A DNA stretch of 64,000 nt from Paenibacillus naphthalenovorans (GCF_900099895.1 NZ_FNDY01000005.1:1-64000); one strand, 5' to 3'. Shown: positions 25,785-35,303, numbered from the stretch's first letter. Numbers and translations are program-made. Notes: a model not told the origin generated them from the sequence alone.

Positions 25785-27389
25785 ATGATTAACCTTTCGG
25801 AACGTATATCGGCATCCAAAAAAAGATGCCAAACCTTCGGATTGAACCCCGTCATGATTCCAAAGCCTTCCGGAAAATTGACGCCGGCCGAGCTGCAAAA
25901 CAGAAGGATCAGGTTTGACGAACTCCTATCCGTCATGAGCTTGTTTGCCGGTCGAATCATGCATCTGCTGAACAACACGCCTCTTTTGTTGGTCCTTACG
26001 GATGAAAGTGGTTATATATTGGAGATGTACGGCGATCAATTAATCAAGAAGACCGTAACCGACCTTGGAATCGTCAAAGGCATCCAGTACACGGAAGAAT
26101 CCATGGGAACCAATTCGGTTCATATGGCCTTGACGGAACGATCACCCGTTTCTCTGGTCGGTCAAGAGCATTATCACGAGGCTTTGCATCATTTGGCTTG
26201 CTACAGCGTCCCGTTTCACTTCACCAGAAGCCATCATTTGTCGGGCACCATATCCCTGCTGACGACAATCGACCACCAAAACCCGGTTTTTATCGCCCTG
26301 CTTTCCAATATCGTGGACTCCATTGAACGAGAGCTTCTGCTTTCAAGAAACAACCAAAAGCTCGATCTGTTGAACCGGATTCTCATTAAAAATATGCGGC
26401 ACGGAATCATTATCACCGATCCTTACGGAAGAGTTTCCGAATGCAATCCCTTTGCCGAGCAAATTGCCAATTGCAAAAAACAGGACCTGATCGGAAGCTC
26501 TATATTTGACATACAACCGTTCGGAAAATACATGTACAAAGTGCTCGAATACGGCCAATCTTACGAGAACGTGGAATTAACCTTTGGTAATATTCAAAAC
26601 GGAGGCATCGTATGCCAGTTTGACAGCTATGCGATCTACGACGATAAAAACAGGGTCATCGGCGCCTACGCCCAGTTTCGTGACATCACGGAGCGCTTCC
26701 TGTTGGAGCGGCAGGTCATCACGGCGGAGAAGTTCTCCGTGATCGGCAAGCTGGCTGCCGGTCTGGCACATGAAATCCGCAATCCGTTGACTTCCATAAT
26801 CGGCTTTATTAAAATACTCAAAACCAGTGAAAACCCGGCCACCAAGGAAAAAAAATATATTGAAATCGTTTACAATGAGCTGCTGCAGTTGGACAAGCTG
26901 GTTTCCCAGTTTGTGTTGATGGCCAAGCCAAGCTTTCCCGACCGTAAGCTATTCAACATCCAGGAGCTGGTTCAAGAAACACTGCTTTTTATGGAAAGCC
27001 AATTTATTATCAAGAATGTTTCTGCACAATTTCTCCACGAGAACAACCCCATTATGCTGCATGCCGATCCTCTCCAAATCAAGCAAGTGCTGATTAATAT
27101 CCTGCAGAATGCGTTAGAAGCCGTTGATGAGAAAGGAATGATTCTGGTTTCGTTGGAATCCGATTTGAATTATGTGAAAATCCGGATCGAGGATAACGGC
27201 ATCGGCCTGGATGAGGACGAGCTTGGCCAAATTCTGAATCCTTTTTTCACTACCAAAGAAAACGGGCTGGGGCTGGGGCTGTCGGTCAGCTATCGGATTA
27301 TTGAGAATCACGGGGGAACGATTGACATTACCTCGGATAAATATGCGGGAACCACCATGACGATTACGTTACCCTTGCTGCAGTCCTGA
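25785..27389 (+). CDS. orphan sensor histidine kinase (GAF-PAS-HisKA-HATPase)
   Basis: A 534-residue cytoplasmic kinase without transmembrane segments. Order: N-terminal helix, GAF-like sensory domain (about 60-195, as in AcoR-type activators, with TEESMGTNSVHMAL and ACYSVPFHF), PAS (about 205-310), HisKA with the H-box LAHEIRNPLTSI (about 325), then HATPase_c with ILQNALEAV (N-box), EDNGIGL and GLGLSVSY (G-boxes). No response regulator is adjacent, as is usual for phosphorelay kinases feeding Spo0F. Its first 310 residues closely resemble those of the GGDEF-EAL protein at 29540-31852. GGAG precedes the start. Confidence 0.93.
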   Translation: MINLSERISASKKRCQTFGLNPVMIPKPSGKLTPAELQNRRIRFDELLSVMSLFAGRIMHLLNNTPLLLVLTDESGYILEMYGDQLIKKTVTDLGIVKGIQYTEESMGTNSVHMALTERSPVSLVGQEHYHEALHHLACYSVPFHFTRSHHLSGTISLLTTIDHQNPVFIALLSNIVDSIERELLLSRNNQKLDLLNRILIKNMRHGIIITDPYGRVSECNPFAEQIANCKKQDLIGSSIFDIQPFGKYMYKVLEYGQSYENVELTFGNIQNGGIVCQFDSYAIYDDKNRVIGAYAQFRDITERFLLERQVITAEKFSVIGKLAAGLAHEIRNPLTSIIGFIKILKTSENPATKEKKYIEIVYNELLQLDKLVSQFVLMAKPSFPDRKLFNIQELVQETLLFMESQFIIKNVSAQFLHENNPIMLHADPLQIKQVLINILQNALEAVDEKGMILVSLESDLNYVKIRIEDNGIGLDEDELGQILNPFFTTKENGLGLGLSVSYRIIENHGGTIDITSDKYAGTTMTITLPLLQS

Positions 27390-27399
27390 CAACAATAAA

Positions 27400-27423
27400 G
27401 AGGACGCTTCTTCAAGCGTCCTC
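27400..27423 (-). terminator. terminator of the AhpD-like gene (GGDEF-EAL/TPP operon)
   Basis: Perfect 10-bp hairpin GAGGACGCTT-CTTC-AAGCGTCCTC. On the minus strand it is followed by TTTATTGTTG, downstream of the AhpD-like stop at 27461. Confidence 0.7.
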
Positions 27424-27432
27424 CGGCTCGAG

Positions 27433-27463
27433 CCTCCCGCAGGCACTGCTTGGGGAGGTTTTA
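27433..27463 (+). terminator. terminator of the sensor kinase gene
   Basis: CCTCCC (27433-27438) pairs with GGGGAGG (27452-27458), followed by TTTT on the plus strand. It reaches into the 3' end of the convergent AhpD-like gene. Confidence 0.6.
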
Positions 27464-27841
27464 GATTTGAACTTCTCTTTCTTTGAAAATACGCATCACT
27501 ACGCCCAATGCGGCTATCGCTTTGGGAAAGCCCGCGTATGCCGAGCAGTGCAGGACCAATTCCACTATTTCCTTAGGACTGAGTCCCACATTCAGAGCGG
27601 CGTGAATATGAAAGTCGAGCTGATCCACGGCCCCTTGCGTGATCAACGAAGACAGGGTAATGAGCTCGCGCTGCTTGATATCCAGTCCGGGACGGCTGTA
27701 AATATCCGCAAAGCCGTTGCTGACGATAAATTCAGCGAATCCCGGATAGAAGCTATGAATCGCTTCTAACGGAGGGAACTCCTTTCCCCCCGTCATTTCT
27801 TTTAAAACCTCCAACCCTTGCTCATACCTTTCGTCTGCCAT
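27461..27841 (-). CDS. carboxymuconolactone decarboxylase / AhpD-like protein
   Basis: A 126-residue all-helical protein of the CMD/AhpD family; the core motif is QLDFHIHAALNVGLSPKEIVELVLHCSAYAGFPKA. The AhpD redox CxxC is absent (a single Cys in HCSAYAGFP), so it is more like the decarboxylase-type branch; its reaction is unknown. The ATG at 27841 is preferred over that at 27847 because AAAGGAG would be only two bases from the latter. It follows the TPP-enzyme gene after 40 nt, in the same operon. Confidence 0.85.
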   Translation of the reverse strand: MADERYEQGLEVLKEMTGGKEFPPLEAIHSFYPGFAEFIVSNGFADIYSRPGLDIKQRELITLSSLITQGAVDQLDFHIHAALNVGLSPKEIVELVLHCSAYAGFPKAIAALGVVMRIFKEREVQI

Positions 27842-27881
27842 AATCATACTCCTTTCAACCGTAAAAAGATTCTTGCCAAGG

Positions 27882-29522
27882 TTATTCCAAGGTTAACAGT
27901 CTGGTTAAAATGGGCGGGATTTCATTGGGGTCAACTATGATCTCAATGACGGTAGGACCATGCGAATGCAGCGCTGTTCTTACGGCATCCCGGATCTCCT
28001 GGGCGGTTCGGCAGCATATGCCGGTTGCCCCTAAGGAACGGGCGAACATGGCGGCATCCAGAGGCGTTTCGTATACCGCGCCTACACTGCGTCCGGTATT
28101 ATAGGACATACCTTTGTCGACCATGTCCAGTCTACCGTTATTCATGACAACAAACACGACCGGGAGCCGGTGGTTAACGGCAGTGGCAATTTCCATTCCG
28201 TGCATCATGGCGCACCCGTCCCCGGTCAGGCACACGATCGTACGATCCGGCAAAGCCGCTTTGGCTCCGACGGCGTAGCCGATGGCGTGACCCATGGCGC
28301 CGAAGACATCGTCGAAATAAAATGTGCCCGGGATGCGAATATCATAATGGCGAATCGCGTAGAAGGTATGACTGCCGTCATCTCCGAATATAATCGCATC
28401 GTCCGGCAAAGAAGAGCGAAGGGCCAGAATCGCCGTTTCCGCAGAGAGAACGTGTGTCTCCCCCAATTCCTTGGGCGGCACATCCAGCTCCGCTGTCGCG
28501 GCCGCTTCATAGACCTGTACCTCTGCAGCAGCCAGATCAATCAGCCTCGCCAGATTCGTCTTGGCGTCCCCGAGAATGACGCAGGTTGGAACCGGAAGCG
28601 CTTTGGATACAAAGGTCACGTCATAATCAAAATGAATAACCTGCTTCGGCATCATTTGGGGCGTAAACCCGGACAAGGTCATATCGCTCAGCTTCGTCCC
28701 TACCGCAATTAACAGATCGACGCCTGATTTCATGTAGTCGTTTGCCTGTATCGTACCTCCAAGCCCAAAATTTCCAAGGCTGAGCGGATGATTTGTAGGA
28801 AAGGCCCCTTTGCCGCCGGGTGTCATAATGACCGGGATGTTCCAGTGTTCGGCCAATATGCGGATTTCATCGTAGGCTTCCGCAGCCATCACGCCTTTGC
28901 CGATGAACAGCACAGGCCTTTTGGCGGCATTCAGCAGCGGGATGGCTTCTTCCACATTAGCCGAGATCATCTGAGGAATATGATCGGGCAGATGAATCGT
29001 GAACGGCTCGACCTGCGCCATCAGAACATCAAAAGGAATGCAAAGGTGCACCGGTCCTTTAACGCCGGTTTTGGCTTTCTCTAGAGCATGTTGAACATAA
29101 AGGGGGACGAGGTCCGGCCGTTCGATTCTGGCACTGAACAGCGTAACCGGTTCAAACATCTTGACCAAGTCGGTACCGAAGCTGCTGGAATCCTGTCCTA
29201 ATGCTTTGCCCGATTCCGCGGCCGAAGGCTGACCTGTAATAATCAGCAGCGGCAGGTTATAAGCCTTCGCTTGGCCGGCCGCAGTCAGCAGATTAGTCCC
29301 TCCCGGCCCGGACGTTCCTATGGCCACTCCCAGTTTTTTGTTGCCCAACGCGTAGCCAGCCGCTGCAAAGCCCGCTCCTGCTTCGTGTCGGGTCAGTACG
29401 AATTCCACACCCGCGCTGTCAAAATCGAGCATCAAGGGGGAAATGGATTTTCCGGGTATGCCAAATACGTGATTGATCCCCCATTCCTTCACATTGTTCG
29501 CCAATACTTGCGACAATCGCAT
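27882..29522 (-). CDS. thiamine-diphosphate-dependent enzyme, acetolactate synthase-like
   Basis: A 546-residue TPP enzyme of the acetohydroxyacid synthase/pyruvate oxidase group. The N-terminal pyrimidine-binding domain has the catalytic Glu in TRHEAGAGFAAAGYA and GTSGPGGTNLLTAAGQA; a central domain (about 190-330) follows; the PP domain has the GDG...NN motif (LTGDGCAMMHGMEIA to VVMNNG). Substrate is unknown; there is no adjacent small regulatory subunit or ilv gene, so biosynthetic AHAS is unlikely. It lies 17 nt after the GGDEF-EAL gene and 40 nt before the AhpD-like gene. Confidence 0.9.
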   Translation of the reverse strand: MRLSQVLANNVKEWGINHVFGIPGKSISPLMLDFDSAGVEFVLTRHEAGAGFAAAGYALGNKKLGVAIGTSGPGGTNLLTAAGQAKAYNLPLLIITGQPSAAESGKALGQDSSSFGTDLVKMFEPVTLFSARIERPDLVPLYVQHALEKAKTGVKGPVHLCIPFDVLMAQVEPFTIHLPDHIPQMISANVEEAIPLLNAAKRPVLFIGKGVMAAEAYDEIRILAEHWNIPVIMTPGGKGAFPTNHPLSLGNFGLGGTIQANDYMKSGVDLLIAVGTKLSDMTLSGFTPQMMPKQVIHFDYDVTFVSKALPVPTCVILGDAKTNLARLIDLAAAEVQVYEAAATAELDVPPKELGETHVLSAETAILALRSSLPDDAIIFGDDGSHTFYAIRHYDIRIPGTFYFDDVFGAMGHAIGYAVGAKAALPDRTIVCLTGDGCAMMHGMEIATAVNHRLPVVFVVMNNGRLDMVDKGMSYNTGRSVGAVYETPLDAAMFARSLGATGICCRTAQEIRDAVRTALHSHGPTVIEIIVDPNEIPPILTRLLTLE

Positions 29523-29539
29523 GGTTACACCTTCCTATA

Positions 29540-31852
29540 TCAGACTGTGACGCTTTTAAAGTATTTTGTCTTCAATTCCTCAGCAGGCAGGGGAGGACTG
29601 TAATAATAGCCCTGGATCTCATCACACTTCTGCTCTTTCAAAAAAGACATCTGCTCCCGCGTCTCGACACCCTCGGCGATCACATGCAAGCCCAAGTGAT
29701 GGGCCATGGCAATAATGGCCCCTACGATCCTCGCATTGCTCTCATCGCTTATGATATCCCTGATGAAAGATTTGTCAATTTTCAGGCGGTGGATCGAAAA
29801 TTGCTTCAAATAATTCAGGGAGCTGTAGCCCGTACCGAAATCGTCGATGCTGATTTGGATGCCGAGCCCGCTTAGCTCATCCAATATCGCACTCGCTTTT
29901 TCCACATCCATGGTCATCGTTTCGGTGATTTCCAGTTCCAAATACTGCGGCTCCAGTCCGGTTTCCTCAAGTACTTTTTCTACTGTTTTGTACAAATTTT
30001 TCTTCATAAATTGTGCTGTCGATAAGTTGACGGCGATCCGTATCTTAGGAAAGCCCGAATCCTGCCAGCGCTTGTTTTGCAAACAAGCTTCCTTTAAGAC
30101 CCACTCGCCGATCGGAACAATCAACCCCGTTTCTTCGGCAAGAGGTATAAATTCGCTTGGGGGAATCAGCTTATACACGGGATGCTTCCAACGAATCAGC
30201 GCTTCCACGCCGACGATTTGGCCGGTATTCATATCGATTTGCGGCTGGTAGTGAAGAACCCATTCCTCCCTCTCCACTGCTTTGCGAAGTGCATTCTCCA
30301 GCGCCAATCTCTCATGGGACGACTGGTCCATAGAAGGTGCGTACAGCACATACGTATTTCGTCCTGCTTCCTTGGCTTTATAAAGAGCCGTATCGGCGTG
30401 AATCATTAAGGTTTCCGCATCTTGTCCGTCATCCGGGTAATAAGCAATGCCGACGCTCGCAGAAATATGGAATTCCTGCCCCTGGATCATAAAGCTGCGT
30501 TCAAAGTTGCATAAGATGGTCTTCGCCGTAAGGACGGCCGCCTCCGGTTCGGAACCTAGCGGTACGATAATCGTAAATTCGTCTCCGCCCATCCGAGAGA
30601 GGAAGCTGCCGGTGCGGAGTCCGTTCTTCAGACGGTCGGCGGCTTCGCACAACAGCATATCTCCGTTTTGATGGCCAAACGTATCATTGACCATTTTGAA
30701 CCGGTCGAGATCAATATACAGGACAGCGAACCGGCTGTCGTTGTGTCTGGCCGTCTCAAACATTTCACCAAGCTGCTTATAAAAATTTCTGCGGTTCGGC
30801 AATCCCGTCAAGTCATCGTGATAAGCCAAATGATTATATTTTTCTTCGGCCTCGTATAGCCTTGTCACATCTCTGAACTGGCCGATGGCTCCGATAATCT
30901 GGTAATGTTCGTCATATATCGGGATCGCATCAAACAAGCAGACAAATTTCGATTTGGTCCTGTTTCTTTCGAGGATGAGCTGAATGTTCTCGTATTTGCT
31001 TCCTTTTTCGATAACATCCGATATGTATTGTCCCATAGGACTGAACATACGCACAACTTGATGTCGGTTCAAGCCTTTCCTTAAGCCCGTTAATTGTTCG
31101 GCGATTTCGTTCATTTCCACAATGGTGCCTTCTTTGTCCGTCATGATGATGCCGTTGCGGGTGGAATTGATCATGATTTGGTTCAACATGTTCAGCCTTT
31201 GGTTCTGCTTAATCAGAAGCAGCTCGCGTTCAATCGAATCGACAGCCAAATCAAGCAGAGTCAAATAAAAAGGGTTGGCCAGATCAATCGAGGTCATGAT
31301 GGAGATCGTTCCGAGCAGGTCATTGCGATCTCTATAATGAAAAGGAACCGCATAGCAAGCGTGGGTGAAAAAATAAGTGTGGTAATGATCTTGGCCGATC
31401 AGTTCTACCGGGTGGCGTTCTTTGAGGCTCAGATTAATCACATTCGTCCCGCATGATTCCTCGGTAAACCGAACACCGATTTGAATCCCGAGCTGATTGA
31501 CCGTCTGTTTAATCGTCTCATCCCCATCCATGTCCAGAATGACTCCCGTTTCATCGGATATGACGATTAAAATCGGATTTCCTTTGGAAGACAGCAGCAG
31601 TTTCTTCACAAAGAATCGAACGACGGCCAGCACGTTCTCATACTCGCTCAATTTGCGGTTCAGCTCGGACGTCGACAACTTTTCTTTAAAAACGGGAATG
31701 GTGTCAGGGTTGAGGCGAGCCTCCCGGCTTCTTTGCTTGGATGCCATGATATATTGCGCCTTGGACGGTTTTTGGTCCCTCTCCCTTTTTACGCTTTTTC
31801 CCAAGCCTCCCGCTTCTTCGTTACTTTGACTGTCCAGCATAATAATCAACAT
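29540..31852 (-). CDS. GAF-PAS-GGDEF-EAL cyclic-di-GMP protein
   Basis: A 770-residue soluble protein that can make and degrade c-di-GMP. Order: N-terminal module (about 35-240) homologous to that of the kinase at 25785, PAS (about 245-350), GGDEF (about 360-515) with intact A site SRMGGDEF, EAL (about 525-765) with VEALIRW, ELEITETM, DDFGTGYSSL, KIDKSFI and AEGVET all present. The RxxD inhibitory site before GGDEF is missing (LRTGSFLS). Start uncertain: TTG at 31852, ATG at 31840 or ATG at 31747. First gene of the operon with the TPP enzyme. Confidence 0.93.
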   Translation of the reverse strand: MLIIMLDSQSNEEAGGLGKSVKRERDQKPSKAQYIMASKQRSREARLNPDTIPVFKEKLSTSELNRKLSEYENVLAVVRFFVKKLLLSSKGNPILIVISDETGVILDMDGDETIKQTVNQLGIQIGVRFTEESCGTNVINLSLKERHPVELIGQDHYHTYFFTHACYAVPFHYRDRNDLLGTISIMTSIDLANPFYLTLLDLAVDSIERELLLIKQNQRLNMLNQIMINSTRNGIIMTDKEGTIVEMNEIAEQLTGLRKGLNRHQVVRMFSPMGQYISDVIEKGSKYENIQLILERNRTKSKFVCLFDAIPIYDEHYQIIGAIGQFRDVTRLYEAEEKYNHLAYHDDLTGLPNRRNFYKQLGEMFETARHNDSRFAVLYIDLDRFKMVNDTFGHQNGDMLLCEAADRLKNGLRTGSFLSRMGGDEFTIIVPLGSEPEAAVLTAKTILCNFERSFMIQGQEFHISASVGIAYYPDDGQDAETLMIHADTALYKAKEAGRNTYVLYAPSMDQSSHERLALENALRKAVEREEWVLHYQPQIDMNTGQIVGVEALIRWKHPVYKLIPPSEFIPLAEETGLIVPIGEWVLKEACLQNKRWQDSGFPKIRIAVNLSTAQFMKKNLYKTVEKVLEETGLEPQYLELEITETMTMDVEKASAILDELSGLGIQISIDDFGTGYSSLNYLKQFSIHRLKIDKSFIRDIISDESNARIVGAIIAMAHHLGLHVIAEGVETREQMSFLKEQKCDEIQGYYYSPPLPAEELKTKYFKSVTV

Positions 31853-32096
31853 CCCTTTTGTAAAATAAGAACGAAAATAGGCAATTTATGAGAGTGAGCG
31901 CTACCTACTCTTCCACAAATACCTGAGCAATTCCTGCAAAAAAAAACATAAAATAATGGTTAAAACTTGACTTTATTCTCTTGTAGTTCTCTAGATCTAT
32001 GGGATAACGCTTAAAATAATGCCTATGTACAACGGCCTGCACCTTTTCGCTTATTTGGGAATAAGCTGATATACATCTATGCGGGAGGGCGATAAG

Positions 32097-32570
32097 ATGT
32101 TTCCCAGAGATCAATGGTACAAGCTTGGCCTGCTTCTGTATATGCTGGTTTGGTTTATGGGGAGCTTCTGGATGGGCGGAATGATAAAAAGCGGCGCAAT
32201 CGTCCACTGGCTCGGCGTCGAGCTGCGGGCGGTGGAAGAATACGTATACTACGCGCTTGCCGGAGCGATCGGGGGCACCCTGTACGCCATGAGACTGTTT
32301 CACGCGTTTTATGATCAAATATCGGATCGTTGGATTTTATGGTATTTGCTGAGGCCGATTAAATGCGCGGGAGCGGCGGTAATGACGATCGTGCTGTTCC
32401 AAAGCGGCATCATGCTGCTGCAAACCGGCACCTCGATGGAAGCGAAAATCGGCATCGCTTTTTTGGTCGGCTTCGGCTACGGCAAGCTGATGGATAAATT
32501 GAAGGTTTTGACGGAAACCCTGTTCAACGGAAACAATGAGAAGACCTCCGGAGATCAACCGCCGAAATAA
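32097..32570 (+). CDS. hypothetical membrane protein
   Basis: A 157-residue protein with about four hydrophobic segments (roughly 12-32, 50-70, 90-110 and 118-135) and a short hydrophilic tail. The ATG at 32097 has GGGAGGGCG upstream. The FMGSFWMGGMIKSGAIV segment and the overall topology do not match a family that I can name. It is a single gene following a 244-nt AT-rich spacer (31853-32096) in which I see only a TTGACT -35-like element near 31970 and no clear -10. Confidence 0.7.
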   Translation: MFPRDQWYKLGLLLYMLVWFMGSFWMGGMIKSGAIVHWLGVELRAVEEYVYYALAGAIGGTLYAMRLFHAFYDQISDRWILWYLLRPIKCAGAAVMTIVLFQSGIMLLQTGTSMEAKIGIAFLVGFGYGKLMDKLKVLTETLFNGNNEKTSGDQPPK

Positions 32571-32627
32571 TCGGGCCGCGCGATAGCCGGCTGATTCACA
32601 TACGGGTATCCGTCTTCCGTTTGGAAT

Positions 32628-32658
32628 AAGCCTTCCGGTACATCCAGCCGGAAGGCTT
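32628..32658. terminator. hairpin between convergent genes
   Basis: AAGCCTTCCGG (32628-32638) and CCGGAAGGCTT (32648-32658) form a perfect 11-bp stem with a 9-nt loop, between the membrane-protein gene and the HD-domain gene. No T tract follows on either strand, but position and strength fit a bidirectional terminator. Confidence 0.55.
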
Positions 32659-32669
32659 GCAGCATGCCG

Positions 32670-34151
32670 TTACGTGGCCAGCTTTACGCTGTAATACCTC
32701 ATCGCTTGCAAAGAGCCGGTATACTCCAGCTGCCCCTGGTCCAACAGCTTCCGCAGGCGGTATTCGATGTACGTGTCGGATACGGGCTGATCCAAGACGC
32801 CGATGATTTCACCGACCAGACGGGCCGCTTTCAGCTCGCTGTCTCTGTTCGAAAGGAGCCGGTGCGCAGTTTCCAAGATCAGCGCATCAAAGTAACCCTC
32901 GTCCACAGTACGTACCGATCCATTCTCCACGATGCGAAGCAGCCCTCCGTCGGCGACAAGCCGGTTCCAATCCTTGATCTGATCCGCTCTATCCCGGCCG
33001 GATAAAGAGACGGCGTTGTCCGCCAGCCCGGCCAGTTGACCCGGTGAAGCCTGAGCTGCGCTGCGATAATCCCTGTCGGGGTAGAGCCGATGCAGCTCGG
33101 AAGTGACATCGATGACGGATACGGGGATATCCTCAGGCAAAGCGGCCAGCGCATAGCGAAGCCCTATTTGCTCGGTCGCCGAGTTTCCCGCCCACAAAAC
33201 GACGGAGCCTTTGATCTGGCGCGGCCATCCCTGCCACAACATGAAATGTTTGAGCAGTGCCGGGATCATATCAGCTCGATCTTCTTCATTCAGAAACTGC
33301 TTCCACCATGCCAAACGTGACGGTCCTCCAACGCCTTCCAGAGGTCCATGCATCAAATCATCATCCAGGCTGATGACCGACTCCTGCGGACGGCTGCGGA
33401 GTGCCAGCTTCACCGCCCCGCGTGCTGACGGTCCGAAAACCACATGTGTCCTATATCCGCTCCAATCTCCAGCTTGTACGGACGGCGAAAACCGGGAAGA
33501 TACATCGTCTCCCAGATACCATTCCTGATCGAATCGCTCCAAAAACAGATTCATGAAGCTGTGCCTTTCTTCCGCCAACGCGCGTGCGGCCTCTGTGTTC
33601 ATCAACGATTTCAGCTTCAGCAGCTTTTCATGAAAATGGTTGATTGCGGTTCCTGGTTCGTTCCTGTACTGCTCTTTGGTCATATGCTCCCGCGGAGGAA
33701 GCTCCGGGTGATGCAAGGCATGACCTTTCCATCCGGCGTAGGCGAACGTCCTCGCAATCCCGATCGCGCCGATGGCATCGAGCCGGTCGGCATCCTGAAC
33801 AATGCGTCCTTCCAGCGTGGACATCGGCTGACCACGGCCTCCCCTGAAGGACATCGTGGAGATAATTTCCATCACATGTTGACGATGACGGACATCCACC
33901 CCGGCTTCTTCCAGCCACTGCTCAACCTTGCTAAGCCCCGCTTCCTTGTCCGGATTCAGCTTCTCATCAGCAATATCATGCAGCAGTGCTGACAGCTCAC
34001 AGATAAAGACATCCGCCTGTTCCAAAGCGGCAAGCCGCTTGGCCGTTCCAGCTACCCGTACGATATGCCACCAGTCGTGGCCGCTGCTGTCGCGCTCCAA
34101 TTCTTTTTTTACATAACTTCTTGCCTCTTCGATTATGCGATGTCGGTTCAT
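32670..34151 (-). CDS. HD phosphohydrolase fused to a DUF1835/DUF3658-type domain
   Basis: A 493-residue fusion. Residues 1-215 are a YedJ/YpgQ-type HD phosphohydrolase: GHDWWHIVRV, ALLHDIADEK and QDADRLDAIGAIGIARTF give the metal ligands. Residues about 230-490 resemble DUF1835 followed by DUF3658: THVVFGPSARGAVKLAL, SLDDDLMHGPLEG, VLWAGNSATEQIGLRY and a helical C-terminus. HD proteins of this group often hydrolyse nucleoside di- or triphosphates; DUF1835 function is unknown. The two parts are in one uninterrupted frame. It is transcribed alone. Confidence 0.82.
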   Translation of the reverse strand: MNRHRIIEEARSYVKKELERDSSGHDWWHIVRVAGTAKRLAALEQADVFICELSALLHDIADEKLNPDKEAGLSKVEQWLEEAGVDVRHRQHVMEIISTMSFRGGRGQPMSTLEGRIVQDADRLDAIGAIGIARTFAYAGWKGHALHHPELPPREHMTKEQYRNEPGTAINHFHEKLLKLKSLMNTEAARALAEERHSFMNLFLERFDQEWYLGDDVSSRFSPSVQAGDWSGYRTHVVFGPSARGAVKLALRSRPQESVISLDDDLMHGPLEGVGGPSRLAWWKQFLNEEDRADMIPALLKHFMLWQGWPRQIKGSVVLWAGNSATEQIGLRYALAALPEDIPVSVIDVTSELHRLYPDRDYRSAAQASPGQLAGLADNAVSLSGRDRADQIKDWNRLVADGGLLRIVENGSVRTVDEGYFDALILETAHRLLSNRDSELKAARLVGEIIGVLDQPVSDTYIEYRLRKLLDQGQLEYTGSLQAMRYYSVKLAT

Positions 34152-34265
34152 AACCGTCTTGTTAACCTCCTCGCCTTCGCAGCTTCCTTGACAAGGGCTT
34201 GTACAAAGTATTGTAGCTTATGAAGTCGATTTTGGTAAGAGGACTCAGGAAAAAACGGACGAAAA

Positions 34266-34299
34266 GCTAAAAAGACCATTCGGCAGTCTCCGAACGGTC
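34266..34299 (-). terminator. terminator of the alpha/beta hydrolase gene
   Basis: Minus strand: GACCGTTCGG (34299-34290) and CCGAATGGTC (34283-34274) pair with a single G-U, followed by TTTTTAGC. It lies 49 nt after the hydrolase stop. Confidence 0.75.
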
Positions 34300-34347
34300 C
34301 GATGGCCATTTATTCCACAGGAAGAGTCACATAGCGCGCTCGTTTGG

Positions 34348-35259
34348 CTAAATATGTGTTTCCTCCGGTTCAGTTACCGTCATCATCTCTTCTGCCAAGT
34401 ACGGCAGTCCCCCGTCCGGGCAGAGAGCACGGCTTTGGCTGGCTTCTTCCTGCTGGCGCGCAACCCATGTACGAATGATGTCATTCATGCGCTGCGCTTC
34501 TTTCGTCGGGAGCTGATGCCTGGCATTTTCTAGCATATAAAGCGAGCTCACCGGCAATTGCCTATGGAGAATGCGGACATAACGCTTGAATCTCTTGTCC
34601 TTTTGCCCGAATAAGAGCAGGATGGGGGCGCGGACCTCTTTCAGGCGTTTCGTGCAATTGTATTTCGCACTGAAGCGATAATATTGATACATGTTCCGGA
34701 TATCCCCTTGCATGGAGGATCCGTACAGCTGTTTATACGTTTGCAGGCTGTCGGCATTGCCGGCTGAAATGGCGGCCGCAAGCAAACGTTTAACTCTTGC
34801 CGCCGTAAGAGCGGAGGCCAGCCAAATTTGCATTTTGAGAACAGGGGTGCTAACCTCCGACATAGTACTGACAAGAATGGCTCCAAGGAAGCGATCAGGG
34901 TAGTTCAGCATCGCCTCCAGCGCTATCGAACCGCCGGTGGAGTATCCGCAAAGGTACGCTTTTGGAATCCCCAATTCATCCATCAGCTGCCGTATATCCT
35001 CGGCTATAAGCGAGTATGTAACGGACTGCCTGGAATAAGGGCTTTTGCCGTGGCCGCGGATGTCGAAAGTGATCACCTGAAATTGATCCGCAAGCTGATG
35101 TTGTTGATAAGCAAACGTGAGTCCCGTCATCAAGGGCGGGTGCAAGAACAGAATAGGCACACCCTGTCCTTTGACCTGGTAGTACAGCCTGGTTCCGTTG
35201 ATGTCGGCATAAGGCATGTGGGCCAACCCCTTTTGGTATTGTCCTGAGATAAATCGCAT
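34348..35259 (-). CDS. alpha/beta hydrolase
   Basis: A 303-residue alpha/beta-hydrolase-fold protein. The nucleophile elbow is GYSTGG with Ser107; the acid is probably the Asp in FGQKDKRF and the catalytic His lies in ENARHQLPTKEA. The oxyanion region is LFLHPPLMTG. The substrate is unknown. Start at 35259 has AAAGGATAA upstream; an internal ATG (35217, MPYADINGTRLYY) corresponds better to the usual family N-terminus and is an alternative. Confidence 0.87.
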   Translation of the reverse strand: MRFISGQYQKGLAHMPYADINGTRLYYQVKGQGVPILFLHPPLMTGLTFAYQQHQLADQFQVITFDIRGHGKSPYSRQSVTYSLIAEDIRQLMDELGIPKAYLCGYSTGGSIALEAMLNYPDRFLGAILVSTMSEVSTPVLKMQIWLASALTAARVKRLLAAAISAGNADSLQTYKQLYGSSMQGDIRNMYQYYRFSAKYNCTKRLKEVRAPILLLFGQKDKRFKRYVRILHRQLPVSSLYMLENARHQLPTKEAQRMNDIIRTWVARQQEEASQSRALCPDGGLPYLAEEMMTVTEPEETHI

Positions 35260-35303
35260 TTATCCTTTCCAGGGCTTGGGGAAGTTATACACATTCGGCA
35301 AAT

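Noticed and set aside
27461-27841. AhpD alkylhydroperoxidase proper
   Set aside because: The CxxC redox pair is missing, so only the broader CMD/AhpD-like fold is supported.
27882-29522. Biosynthetic acetohydroxyacid synthase large subunit (ilvB)
   Set aside because: No small subunit or other ilv/leu gene is near and the operon context is signalling; kept as acetolactate synthase-like.
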